49,872 bases of DNA, taken from assembly GCA_030149525.1 (NCBI GenBank), contig JASBRJ010000202.1:1-49872 (forward strand). The letters are read 5' to 3'. The notes beneath the pieces are model-generated. The model worked only from the letters and a program-made list of their open reading frames with translations, searched no databases and had not been told where the DNA came from. The position numbers and the translations under genes are program-made. Shown here in pieces: positions 40,908 to 49,261 of this stretch. Within the stretch, counting starts at the first letter, position 1; every line of letters begins with the position of its first letter. This stretch comes from a bacterium. Its GTDB lineage: Bacteria; Vulcanimicrobiota; Xenobia; Xenobiales; JADMJV01.

Positions 40908-41960
40908 CTACATGGACTGTCCGCTGACCACGGTGACGGGGATCGTTTGAGTGAAGGTGAGCCCGGTTCCGTTGGTTCGGCCGTCTACCCAGGTAGCGAT
41001 GATATTGAACGTTCCGGTAGGGGTGTTGGACGAGGTTGTCACGACACCGGCACTGGAAACGGTGACACCCTGCACAGGGCTTGCCAGAGCGAAGGTCACG
41101 TTGTTGGTGATGGTGGTTTGGGTTCCGTTGGAGTCACGGAAGAAGGCGCCCCAGCCGGAGTTGTAGGTACCGCCCTGAGGAATCTGATTGATAGAACCGA
41201 TAGGGGCGATGAAGAAGAAACGAACGAAGACGTCGACGTTGGCGGTTCGTTGCTGACCGGCGACGGTGTAGGTGACGCTTGCGGTGGTGTTGCCGAATCC
41301 GCCACTTCCTGACAGAGTGGTGTCGAAAACGCCCGCAGAGCTGACATTGGCTACCGACGTGTTGGCGATAGAGAAGTTGGCGGTGCTGTTGACGATAGGG
41401 AGGAAGTAGTTCTCTCCGGCGATGGTGCCCACCAGTTGGGATTGAGTCGAGGTCGTCTGACTGAAGGTTCCCAGCAGCAGGTTGATGGGGTTCGGCTGAA
41501 CGGCCAGGTTGGTGAAATCGGCGGCAACCGTGGAAGCGGTAGAAGTGTCTATCTGGGTGGTCTGGTTGGCAGCCACCGTGACCGGAACGCTCAGACGGGT
41601 GAGAAAGAGTCCGTTGGAATCAAACACGGTGACGATGGCGGTGGTCACGTTGACGGGAACACCGGTGACGGTGATGGTGTTGGCGAAAGCGAACCGCTCG
41701 CTGAATACCAGGTTGGCAGACGCCACGGTACCGCTGTAGAGATCGATACGGACGGTGGACGTGCTGCTAGGAAGGGTGGTTTGTGCCCGGACAAAGTTAA
41801 AGGCCAGGTTCCCCGTGGCAATTTGGGGGACGTTGCTGTTACCGGTGGCGACGAAGACGTCTCGGTTACCGCCGTCTCCACACCCTACCGAAAAGAGAGT
41901 GATGAAGCTTACTGTGAAGAGAGCCAGCAGAATTCGTCTGGCTTGAATTAGGTTTTTCAA
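40908..41960 (-). CDS. Ig-like domain lipoprotein
   Basis: This 350-residue protein has a lipoprotein signal: ALFTVSFITLFSVGC with the lipidated Cys at residue 27. The mature part is Thr/Ser/Asn/Val-rich and consists of beta-sandwich repeats of bacterial Ig-like type, for example LRRLSVPVTVAANQTT-type strands around residue 125 and ANTSVANVSSAGVF near 210. The C-terminal domain has VTVSSAGVVTTSSNTPTGTF, again Big-like. No enzyme motif is seen, so it is probably a surface or periplasmic structural protein. The start is TTG at 41960, supported by GGAGG (41966-41970). It ends 16 bases before a strong terminator and is transcribed toward the pilus run. Confidence 0.82.
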   Translation of the reverse strand: MKNLIQARRILLALFTVSFITLFSVGCGDGGNRDVFVATGNSNVPQIATGNLAFNFVRAQTTLPSSTSTVRIDLYSGTVASANLVFSERFAFANTITVTGVPVNVTTAIVTVFDSNGLFLTRLSVPVTVAANQTTQIDTSTASTVAADFTNLAVQPNPINLLLGTFSQTTSTQSQLVGTIAGENYFLPIVNSTANFSIANTSVANVSSAGVFDTTLSGSGGFGNTTASVTYTVAGQQRTANVDVFVRFFFIAPIGSINQIPQGGTYNSGWGAFFRDSNGTQTTITNNVTFALASPVQGVTVSSAGVVTTSSNTPTGTFNIIATWVDGRTNGTGLTFTQTIPVTVVSGQSM

Positions 41961-42120
41961 GATTTCCTCCAGGTCGAAACCGGCGGAACTCCATAAACAA
42001 CCCCACTCCGGCCGACAAAATTGTGAGAGTCAGTACCCCACCGGGAGGAGCAATCCTCTCAACGAGGGCCTATTCGTCGCATTATGGTAGGGAATTAACA
42101 AGTGAGAGGAGCGGCTCGGT

Positions 42121-44148
42121 CTAATCCAGGAGTTTTTCCAGTTCTCCCGCGCTTTCTACCGGGGTTTTGCAATGGTAGTCTTGGCAGAGGTAGGCACGAC
42201 CCGCTTTTTTGCCTTCGGCAAGGTTGGAGCTGAGCCCGGGGGTCGTGGCCGAGGCGATGGCGGTGGCCGGCAGAAGACGACCCTGGAGAGCCTCTAAAAA
42301 CGTCTCTCCGTCCTCTTTTGTCCCTCCCAGAATGAGATGGGAGGGAGCCTGTTCCCACAGGTGTCCGGTGCGAAGCAGAAAGCCGAAACTGGTGGGCGCC
42401 TTGGTGGCAATGGGCGAAACTGTGTCGAGGATGGCGTTGAGGATGATTCGACTCTCTTCATCCCCGGTCAGTTGGTGCAAACGCCGACAAAGTTCAGCCA
42501 TGAAAGAATTCCCGGCAGGGGTGGGGTTGTCTTCGAAGGGAAAAGGGCGAAACAGGATATCGTCGGTTTTCGGGCCGGTTTGAGCGGTCAACTTTCGCTC
42601 GCTGTCCCAGTACTGAGCCTTTAAGGCACCGTGCAAGGTCACGGCGGCCTCAAACCATGTGTCTTCCAGGGTGAGTTCGTAAAGATCCAGAAAAGCCAGA
42701 GCAAGAGCGCCCAGGTCTTCGGCGAGGGCCTGGCCATAGGTTTTCCCCTCAGCCCAGAGGCGGGGATAGGTTCCATCTTCTGCCGCTTTAGCGAAATGAC
42801 TCAGGAGAAACTCTCCCGCTTTTATAGCAAGTTCACGAGCGTCGGGAGTGGCGGTCAATCTGGCGGCCCGGCAGAGAGCTGAAACCATCTGACCGTTCCA
42901 GGCGGCGATCACTTTATCGTCGCGGCCAGGCTGCTCCCGCTCCTCTCGAGCATCGAAGGCTTTGTCGCGGGCCGACTCCAGCACTCTGACCGCCAGTTCA
43001 AAGTCCCATCCCAATTCCTTAGCGCAACGGGAAATTGGCCGCCGCTGGGTGAGCACCGAGGAGCCTTCCAGGAAGTTGCCCTGAGGGGTAACGTTATAGA
43101 ACAGAGAGAACATCTGGCGTTCGTTCTCGTCCAGGACCTCGGCCAGTTGACCCGGGGTCCAAACGAAAGCTCGCCCTTCCACCTGCTCCGACTCGGCGTC
43201 TGTGGAGGAACAGAAGGCTCCGTTTTCAAGAGTCATGTCTCGTTCCAGCCAAAGAACCAGCGAATCCACAATCCACTTGTAAAAAGGGGTCTTCGTATGG
43301 GCGTAAAGTTCAGCGTAGAAACTACACAGCTGGGCGTTGTCGTAAAGCATCTTCTCGAAGTGGGGAATATCCCAGCCCGCGTCCACGCAATAGCGATGAA
43401 AGCCCCCGCCCAACTGGTCGTAGAGGCCGCCTCGACCCATGCTCTGGGCGGTGTGATCGATCAGCTCAAAAAGTTCGGTGTCTTTGGTGTCGATGGCTCT
43501 CAGGAGAAGGTATCTGAGAACGAGAGGTTGGGGAAACTTGGGGGCCTGGCCGAAGCCACCGTTCTTATCGTCGTAGTTGAGTTCGCAGCCCCGAACCGCC
43601 TCGTCGAGCCAGGGCGTTCCTTTGGCCAGGGGAGGGGCGGCGGCGTTAGACATCTGCTCAAGGACAAGAGAGACACGGTTGGCGGCGGCTTCCACTTCAT
43701 CCCGCTTCTTCTTCCAGGCGTCGGCCAGAAAAAGGAGCTGCTGGGCCAGTGAAGGGGCACCAGGTTTGGCCACGTGGGGAAGGTAGGTTGCCCCGTGATA
43801 GGGTTTCAAATCGGGGGTTAGCCACATATTCATCGGCCAACCGGCGTTCCCGGCGATGAGCATCAACGACTTCAGATACATCTGGTCGAGGTCGGGTCGC
43901 TCTTCCCTGTCGACCTTGATGTTCACGTAGCACTCGTTCATGATTTGTGCCGTCTCCTCGTGTTCGAAGGACTCTCTTTTCATGACATGGCACCAGTGAC
44001 AGGCGGAGTATCCAATAGAGAGGAAAATCGGTTTCTGCTCGTCTTTTGCCTTCTGCAGGGCTTCCGGACCCCAGGGATACCAATCCACGGGATTTTCGGC
44101 GTGTTGTCGGAGATACGGGCTTGGGGAATCAATCAATCGGTTGGGCAT
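42121..44148 (-). CDS. Thioredoxin-domain protein of the DUF255/YyaL (SSP411) family
   Basis: This 675-residue protein starts at [20 protein letters not shown], the family-typical N-terminus; 35 further residues upstream are not conserved. The thioredoxin-like domain has C-H-W-C at residues 50-53 in [19 protein letters not shown], then [16 protein letters not shown]. The remainder is an (alpha/alpha)6-barrel resembling N-acylglucosamine epimerases, with [20 protein letters not shown] and [12 protein letters not shown]. The family is widespread and its reaction is unknown; redox or sugar-related roles are proposed. It is divergent from the LLM oxidoreductase gene. Confidence 0.92.
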   Translation of the reverse strand: MPNRLIDSPSPYLRQHAENPVDWYPWGPEALQKAKDEQKPIFLSIGYSACHWCHVMKRESFEHEETAQIMNECYVNIKVDREERPDLDQMYLKSLMLIAGNAGWPMNMWLTPDLKPYHGATYLPHVAKPGAPSLAQQLLFLADAWKKKRDEVEAAANRVSLVLEQMSNAAAPPLAKGTPWLDEAVRGCELNYDDKNGGFGQAPKFPQPLVLRYLLLRAIDTKDTELFELIDHTAQSMGRGGLYDQLGGGFHRYCVDAGWDIPHFEKMLYDNAQLCSFYAELYAHTKTPFYKWIVDSLVLWLERDMTLENGAFCSSTDAESEQVEGRAFVWTPGQLAEVLDENERQMFSLFYNVTPQGNFLEGSSVLTQRRPISRCAKELGWDFELAVRVLESARDKAFDAREEREQPGRDDKVIAAWNGQMVSALCRAARLTATPDARELAIKAGEFLLSHFAKAAEDGTYPRLWAEGKTYGQALAEDLGALALAFLDLYELTLEDTWFEAAVTLHGALKAQYWDSERKLTAQTGPKTDDILFRPFPFEDNPTPAGNSFMAELCRRLHQLTGDEESRIILNAILDTVSPIATKAPTSFGFLLRTGHLWEQAPSHLILGGTKEDGETFLEALQGRLLPATAIASATTPGLSSNLAEGKKAGRAYLCQDYHCKTPVESAGELEKLLD

Positions 44149-44166
44149 TTGGGCTGACCTTTTGAG

Positions 44167-44185
44167 AAGGAGACTAGCTCTCCTT
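44167..44185. repeat. Inverted repeat in a divergent promoter region
   Basis: AAGGAGA (44167-44173) and TCTCCTT (44179-44185) are exact inverted copies separated by 5 bases. The element lies in the 161-base gap between the divergent DUF255 and LLM oxidoreductase genes, 18 bases before the former. It may be an operator; it also holds a ribosome-binding-like AAGGAG on both strands. Confidence 0.4.
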
Positions 44186-44309
44186 GTCTTAACTTTACAG
44201 ACCTCAGGATAGCCCAAAAGCGATCCTGGAGAAGTGGCCAACCGAGTCTTCATTTCCTAGCATGCTCGTTGTCGGGGGCCGCCATCACAACACTTTCGGA
44301 GGACCACGT

Positions 44310-45326
44310 ATGAAGTTCGGAATCACTTTTAAGGGAGACATCAGCCTGGAGCGCACGACGAAGCTGTGCCAAATGGCTGAAGAAGGTGGATTCGAATACG
44401 CCTGGTTGTTCGATTCGCATGTGCTCTGGCAAGAGTGTTACACGGTCACCGCCTATCTTATGGCTCACACCAAGAAGCTCCGATTCGGCCCTCTGGTCAC
44501 CAACCCGGGCGTGCGCGACTGGACACTTGCAGCCTCAACCTTCGCCAGTCTGGCCAAGATTAGCGGCAACCGATACGACGTCGGTGTGGGACGAGGAGAC
44601 TCTTCCCTTCGAATGCTTGGCAAAAAACCTCGAAAGATTTCCACAACCGTGGAGTTCATGGACTTCTGCAAAAGAATGGGACGCGGTGAAACCGTTCATA
44701 TTCACGACCGCGACTTAGAGCTTCCCTGGGCCGACCCCAACACGGAATTGCCCATGTGGATGGCCGCATACGGGCCGAAGGCCCTCAAAGCAACCGGTGA
44801 GCACGCCGACGGGTTGGTGCTTCAGATCGGCGACCCGTGGCTGGTTCAATGGTTTGCGAAACAGGCCATCGATGCCGCATTGGCTGCCGGACGAAAGCGT
44901 GAAGAGGTGCAGATCATGGCCGCTGCGCCGGTTTGGATCGGCGACATCGAGAAGTGTCGTGAACAAACCAAATGGTTCCCCGCCATGGTCGGCAATCATG
45001 TCGCCGACATCGTAGCCAAATACGGTTCCGATAGTGATGAGGTGCCGGCTCGACTCACAGAGTACATCGCCGGGCGCAAAGGTTACAACTACAAAGAGCA
45101 CGCCAGCAAAGACGCCGACCACCTGGATTTCATCTCCAACGAGATCGTGGACTCGTTCTCCATCCTAGGAGATGTGGAGCAGCACATCGCCAAGCTAAAG
45201 GAGCTTGAGGCCGCCGGCGTCGACCAGTTCTGCATCTACCTGATGTGTGGAGATGAGGAGCGAATTCTTCAGGAGTACTGCGACAAAGTTCTCCCCCACT
45301 TCGCCAAGGAGAAGTCCCTGGCCTGA
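44310..45326 (+). CDS. LLM-class flavin/F420-dependent oxidoreductase
   Basis: This 338-residue luciferase-like TIM-barrel protein starts at MKFGITFKGD. GGAGG (44298-44302) seven bases before the ATG at 44310 decides this start. Motifs include FEYAWLFDSHVLWQECY, KKLRFGPLVTNPGVRDW, GNRYDVGVGRGDSS and MWMAAYGPKALKATGEHADG. It has the look of the TIGR03842-type (CPS_4043-like) oxidoreductases, which are predicted to use F420 or FMN. The substrate is unknown, and no F420 synthesis gene is in the window. Confidence 0.88.
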   Translation: MKFGITFKGDISLERTTKLCQMAEEGGFEYAWLFDSHVLWQECYTVTAYLMAHTKKLRFGPLVTNPGVRDWTLAASTFASLAKISGNRYDVGVGRGDSSLRMLGKKPRKISTTVEFMDFCKRMGRGETVHIHDRDLELPWADPNTELPMWMAAYGPKALKATGEHADGLVLQIGDPWLVQWFAKQAIDAALAAGRKREEVQIMAAAPVWIGDIEKCREQTKWFPAMVGNHVADIVAKYGSDSDEVPARLTEYIAGRKGYNYKEHASKDADHLDFISNEIVDSFSILGDVEQHIAKLKELEAAGVDQFCIYLMCGDEERILQEYCDKVLPHFAKEKSLA

Positions 45327-45382
45327 GTCTGAGCAGACTTTCCCAAACAGAATCGAGGGCTCTTCTCGCCCAGCTCGCAGAG

Positions 45383-47038
45383 ATGATGCCTCAGAATCCC
45401 ACCTCCCAGGATATTGCGGAGCGGGTTCTGTGGGTGGCAAGGCAGCTGGTCTGGTGCGATAGTGCAGCCCTCTTTCTTGTTTCTTCCGGTAGACTGACTC
45501 CCGTGGTCATGCGAACACCGCATCGTTCTGAGCTTCTCAGTATGATCGACTTGGGTCATCAGGAGTCGGTGTTGGTTCGAGCGTTTGAAAGCGGCCGGGC
45601 GGCGACTCTCAATCAAGAAGATCGAGGACGGACTCGGATCTTCTACGATGAAAATTGCGCCCTGGCTGTGCCTATCCAGGATTGCGGAGTTTTATATCTC
45701 GGCCGACGGGGAGAATCCGACCAGTTCACCGAGCAGGATCAAACGTTATTGACGGGTCTCTGCCAGCAGGCCTACTTCGCTCTTAAGTGGTCGCAGGCGT
45801 GTCTTTCTCAAGAGATTCGTAAGAAGAACGACGCAGAAGCTTTGCGAGTGTTCGAAGAGCTCATCGATCATGTGTCCGGCATCGTGGAACTGATGTCGCA
45901 GCTGTTGGAGTTGCGAGATCCGGAGAGCGTTCTGCGGCAGACCGGTGAGAATTTGCACCGCTTCGCCCGCTTTCGTTTTTGGGCCATTCTTGCCGGTGAA
46001 CAAAAGGATGGTCGAAGAAACTATTTTCTCCACGGCAGCGAACGGCCTGAGAAGCTTGATTTAGAGGCCGCACGGCAGCTCGGAGAAAGGGGGATCGGGT
46101 CGGGGAGAACTCTCTCCTTCATGAATATGCAGCGTCTTTCGCTGCCTCAGCCCTCGGAGGAGATTCAGTCGCTTCTTCTCTGCCCCATGATGGCCGATGG
46201 TGTGTGCGTGGGATGCCTGATGCTGGGAAGCTCTCGTCTCTATTTCTCGCGCAGGGAGAGAGAGTTGCTATCCACTCTCGGTCTTCTGGTGGGTTCTCAC
46301 TTTTGGAACCTTCATCTCCACGAGTCTTTGAAGCAGTCTCAGGCCCAGCTCATCCAATCCAGTAAAATGGCCGCTGTGGGTCAGTTGGCAGCGGGAGTCG
46401 CTCATGAATTGAACACCCCTCTGGGTGCTATGAATCTTGCTGTGGAAGGGGCCCTTAGAAGTTTTGAAAAGCGACCGGAACGGACGGCCGAGAGATTGCG
46501 GAGGGCCCTGAAGGCCGGTGGTCAATTGGCTGAGATCGTGTCTAAGCTTCTTCACTACTCTCAGCAGTCTTCCGCCGAGGCCGAGCCCACTAATTTGAAC
46601 TCAGTCGTTCAAGAGGCCCTCGATCTCATCGGACATCAACTGCGCCTGCAACAGGTAGAGGTGACTTCCCAACTGCAAGAGTTGCCCCCTGTCTTGATCA
46701 ACGCTAACGAGATTCAACAAGTGGTCATTAATTTACTGACCAATGCTCGTGACGCCGTGCAAAGCCGACCCCCGGACCAGCGTGAGGTTGAGGTAAAGAC
46801 CTTCGGTTCGGGAGATCTTGTCATTTTGGAAGTGAAAGATAACGGTTGCGGGATGGATGAAAAGACCTTGAGTCGGATTTTTGAACCCTTTTACACAACT
46901 AAGGACGTGGGGTCGGGAACCGGCCTCGGCTTATCGGTGACTAAGGAACTGGTGGAACAAAATCAAGGCCGAATTCAACTCCGTTCCGAGCCCGATAAAG
47001 GCACAGTGGCGCGTCTGGAATTTTCATTCTGTTCATAG
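45383..47038 (+). CDS. Soluble GAF-domain sensor histidine kinase
   Basis: This 551-residue cytoplasmic kinase has no membrane helices. Two GAF-like domains lie at about 10-135 (LAVPIQDCGVLYLGRRGESDQF) and 165-310 (LLCPMMADGVCVGCLMLGSS). The HisKA domain follows, with the phosphorylated His341 in AAGVAHELNTPLGAM. The ATPase domain has the N box INLLTNARDAV, G1 VKDNGCGMDE, the F box and G2 GTGLGLSVTKEL. No response regulator is adjacent. In-frame coding-like sequence extends upstream of the ATG to about 45323 (RLSQTESRALLAQLAE) without an ATG, GTG or TTG there, so a rare start codon, or a start at 45383, must be considered. Confidence 0.9.
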   Translation: MMPQNPTSQDIAERVLWVARQLVWCDSAALFLVSSGRLTPVVMRTPHRSELLSMIDLGHQESVLVRAFESGRAATLNQEDRGRTRIFYDENCALAVPIQDCGVLYLGRRGESDQFTEQDQTLLTGLCQQAYFALKWSQACLSQEIRKKNDAEALRVFEELIDHVSGIVELMSQLLELRDPESVLRQTGENLHRFARFRFWAILAGEQKDGRRNYFLHGSERPEKLDLEAARQLGERGIGSGRTLSFMNMQRLSLPQPSEEIQSLLLCPMMADGVCVGCLMLGSSRLYFSRRERELLSTLGLLVGSHFWNLHLHESLKQSQAQLIQSSKMAAVGQLAAGVAHELNTPLGAMNLAVEGALRSFEKRPERTAERLRRALKAGGQLAEIVSKLLHYSQQSSAEAEPTNLNSVVQEALDLIGHQLRLQQVEVTSQLQELPPVLINANEIQQVVINLLTNARDAVQSRPPDQREVEVKTFGSGDLVILEVKDNGCGMDEKTLSRIFEPFYTTKDVGSGTGLGLSVTKELVEQNQGRIQLRSEPDKGTVARLEFSFCS

Positions 47039-47062
47039 TTTTGTAACATTTGTCGGAAAGCT

Positions 47063-47094
47063 TTGATGTTCCAAAGACATCCGTCGAATAGGCT
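47063..47094 (+). promoter_or_regulatory. Candidate promoter for a near-leaderless PilZ transcript
   Basis: TAGGCT (47089-47094) lies exactly six bases before the ATG of the PilZ gene, the same arrangement as at 24556-24568. A TTGATG (47063-47068) sits 20 bases upstream, a longer spacer than ideal. Confidence 0.4.
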
Positions 47095-47100
47095 TGAGCT

Positions 47101-47445
47101 ATGAAACTCAAGTCCTTTTCTCAACCGACATCAGGGAACGCCTACGATCGACGAACAAGTCTTCGTTCTGTTGCTCAGTTGGAAGCCGATGTCCATTTTG
47201 ATGGTTTTAGCTTCAAAGGCAAAACGCTCAATATCTCTTCCAGCGGCTTGAGAATGGTGGTCAAAGGGAGAGTTCTCAAAGGAGAGCGAGTGGAGATGAG
47301 AATTTCGTCGTCGGCCGCTCTCAAGGGTCGAGTTGGAGCGAGAGTGGTTTGGGCCTCAGAATTGGGTCCCACCGGGTTCCATGTGGTGGGTATGGCGTTC
47401 GAGAATCCTGTCCCGGAATGGGATTGGCAGGCCCGAGCCGTTTAA
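47101..47445 (+). CDS. PilZ domain protein
   Basis: This 114-residue single-domain protein has YDRRTSLRSVAQLEADVHF as the N-terminal switch (R-R-x-x-x-R-like). It then has KTLNISSSGLRMVV with the D/N-x-S-x-x-G motif kept as N-I-S-S-S-G, and FHVVGMAFENP at the C-terminus. The c-di-GMP residues are better preserved than in the tandem protein at 28165, so binding is plausible. It follows the histidine kinase gene by 62 bases and may have its own near-leaderless promoter. Confidence 0.82.
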   Translation: MKLKSFSQPTSGNAYDRRTSLRSVAQLEADVHFDGFSFKGKTLNISSSGLRMVVKGRVLKGERVEMRISSSAALKGRVGARVVWASELGPTGFHVVGMAFENPVPEWDWQARAV

Positions 47446-47497
47446 AACTGCATTAAAACCCAGGAACTGAACTATGGTTGTACCGAACATGACGAGT

Positions 47498-47522
47498 TAG
47501 ACCGTTTCTCGTTAGCGGTCTA
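47498..47522. repeat. Inverted repeat before the unknown membrane protein gene
   Basis: TAGACCG (47498-47504) and CGGTCTA (47516-47522) are exact inverted copies with an 11-base spacer. It lies 27 bases before the TTG start of the next gene. No T-run follows, so an operator or RNA hairpin is more likely than a terminator. Confidence 0.45.
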
Positions 47523-47548
47523 GAAAGACCCAGGACTCTCCAATCGAG

Positions 47549-49261
47549 TTGAACGATCTCGCTCAAGACATACCTGAAAGCAGTTCTTCGGAAGGCTCAA
47601 CGTCGTTGGAGCCTGGTGGCGCAGCTGTCCCGAGTGAGGATGAACCGTCTCGCTCCTACGAGACTCAGTCTCTCTCAGACAGCCGGTCCGGTCGTCGAAA
47701 CCCCGAGGTACGCGCCCATCATTCCATCCATGACCGGCTGCAGATGGAGTCGAACTTTACCTTTGATCTGAGGCCACGCTCAAGCGATGAGTCCAAACGC
47801 GAGTTCCTGGTCGACATGTACCTCTACCTGCCAAACGCCTTGGGGGTGAATAGTTCAAGTTTTAACAACTCATCTTTCTTTCGACATCGTACCAACTATT
47901 ATCGTGTTCGAGCCCCCCTGTATCATTCTCTGAGGAGCATTGAGCCTCAGGACTTTACCCTAGAGTCCGCCGACAAATATTTCGCAGGCCATCTCTGCAG
48001 TCTTGAGCGGGAGCGATTGGGCGACAAAGTGGTTCAAGATACGAAGTTGTTCGGGAACTTTCTTCATACCGAATTCAAGAAGACTCTGCGACTCCTCTCA
48101 GGGAAGAAGAGACCGACCAAAGAGAAAAACAAGGCTGCTATCTCTCGCCAGTTGCAGCAGAGAACCAATCTGCTTTGGCAATTCAGAGAACGTTACGTGG
48201 CTCCGGTGAGAAAGGAACTTTACCTCCTGGACGAGGAGGTGACGCGCGTTTTCAAACTCACCGACGAATACTTGAGCTACCGCCTGGAACTGACCCTTTT
48301 GAAGGCTCAGGAGGTTCTGGGTAGCGAGTCCGGCGTTTTTCGGGACTTCCTCGCTCGTGAGATGAAATATCGCAAGAGGAACGGCATTCTGGTTCTGGGG
48401 GAGAAAGAGGAGAATCCGGTGCCCTTTGAGGCCTACACCTATCGTTTGAGTTTGTTGAAAAAATATATGGGTGAGGCTCTCTTTCTCAACACCAAATCGA
48501 TCAAGAAAGATGCCCTCTACAAGAACTACGCGGCAGCCATAGGAGCGGGACTTGCCGCCACCGTGGCAGGTCTTGCCGAACACCAACGAGCTCAGTACTA
48601 CACCGGTCAGGACTCAAGTCTCAGGATTGCTATCCTCATAGGGATGGCGGTCCTGGCTTACATGTTCAAAGACCGGGTCAAGGATCTCTCCAAGGAGTAT
48701 TTCAATACTCGTCTCAAGCAAAAGCTTCCCGACAATTTTGTAGCTCTTTCCCATACCAGTTACACGGCCAAAGGGCGGTCAAAGATCAGAGACCTGGGAA
48801 CGGTCTCGGAGTATCTTCGCTTCATGACGGAGGTTCCGGCTGATGTGGCCTACTTGAGGACGCTCAATCAGAAGCCCACAAACGATCCCGAACGCCGTGA
48901 ATCCATTCTCCATGTGGGGCGAAAGTTCACCTTCGAACTCCGCTCAAAGAAGCACCGTAAGCTCTTCCCGCTCCTCAAGAATGTGCACCGGATCGATATT
49001 AGCCCGTTTTTGAGCAAGCTCGACAATCCGAGCACGCCCATCAGCTTCGTGGACGAATTAGGGGAGGCGCGAACGGTGCAGGCTCCAAAGGTGTATCACA
49101 TCAACGCTGTGCTTCGCTACGAGACCCGATTTGGAGCAGGCTCTCAAACTCGCTATGTGGACTACGAGCGAGTTCGCCTGATCATCAACAAGAACGGGAT
49201 CGTGAGGCTTGAGCGAGTGTTGGAGCGGGGTCGACTCGGTTACGAGGAGGAGGTCGAATGA
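47549..49261 (+). CDS. Hypothetical membrane protein upstream of a Na/Pi-type transporter
   Basis: This 570-residue protein is not one I recognise. Residues 1-65 are Ser/Glu-rich and disordered. Residues 66-320 are helical and charged (for example TFDLRPRSSDESKREF and QQRTNLLWQFRERYVAP). Two hydrophobic segments lie at about 327-343 (NYAAAIGAGLAATVAGL) and 359-372 (RIAILIGMAVLAYMF). The C-terminal 200 residues are soluble, with beta-rich YHINAVLRYETRFG and VRLIINKNGIVRLERVL. The TTG start at 47549 has only a weak ribosome-binding site, so a later start near MESNF (residue 66) is possible. Its stop overlaps the next gene by 4 bases, so the two are coupled. Confidence 0.75.
   Translation: MNDLAQDIPESSSSEGSTSLEPGGAAVPSEDEPSRSYETQSLSDSRSGRRNPEVRAHHSIHDRLQMESNFTFDLRPRSSDESKREFLVDMYLYLPNALGVNSSSFNNSSFFRHRTNYYRVRAPLYHSLRSIEPQDFTLESADKYFAGHLCSLERERLGDKVVQDTKLFGNFLHTEFKKTLRLLSGKKRPTKEKNKAAISRQLQQRTNLLWQFRERYVAPVRKELYLLDEEVTRVFKLTDEYLSYRLELTLLKAQEVLGSESGVFRDFLAREMKYRKRNGILVLGEKEENPVPFEAYTYRLSLLKKYMGEALFLNTKSIKKDALYKNYAAAIGAGLAATVAGLAEHQRAQYYTGQDSSLRIAILIGMAVLAYMFKDRVKDLSKEYFNTRLKQKLPDNFVALSHTSYTAKGRSKIRDLGTVSEYLRFMTEVPADVAYLRTLNQKPTNDPERRESILHVGRKFTFELRSKKHRKLFPLLKNVHRIDISPFLSKLDNPSTPISFVDELGEARTVQAPKVYHINAVLRYETRFGAGSQTRYVDYERVRLIINKNGIVRLERVLERGRLGYEEEVE

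Noticed and set aside
41436-41951. 171-residue plus-strand frame opposite the Ig-like lipoprotein
   Set aside because: It mirrors Thr/Val-rich repeat coding sequence, which often leaves long antisense frames; the minus-strand reading has a lipobox and ribosome-binding site.
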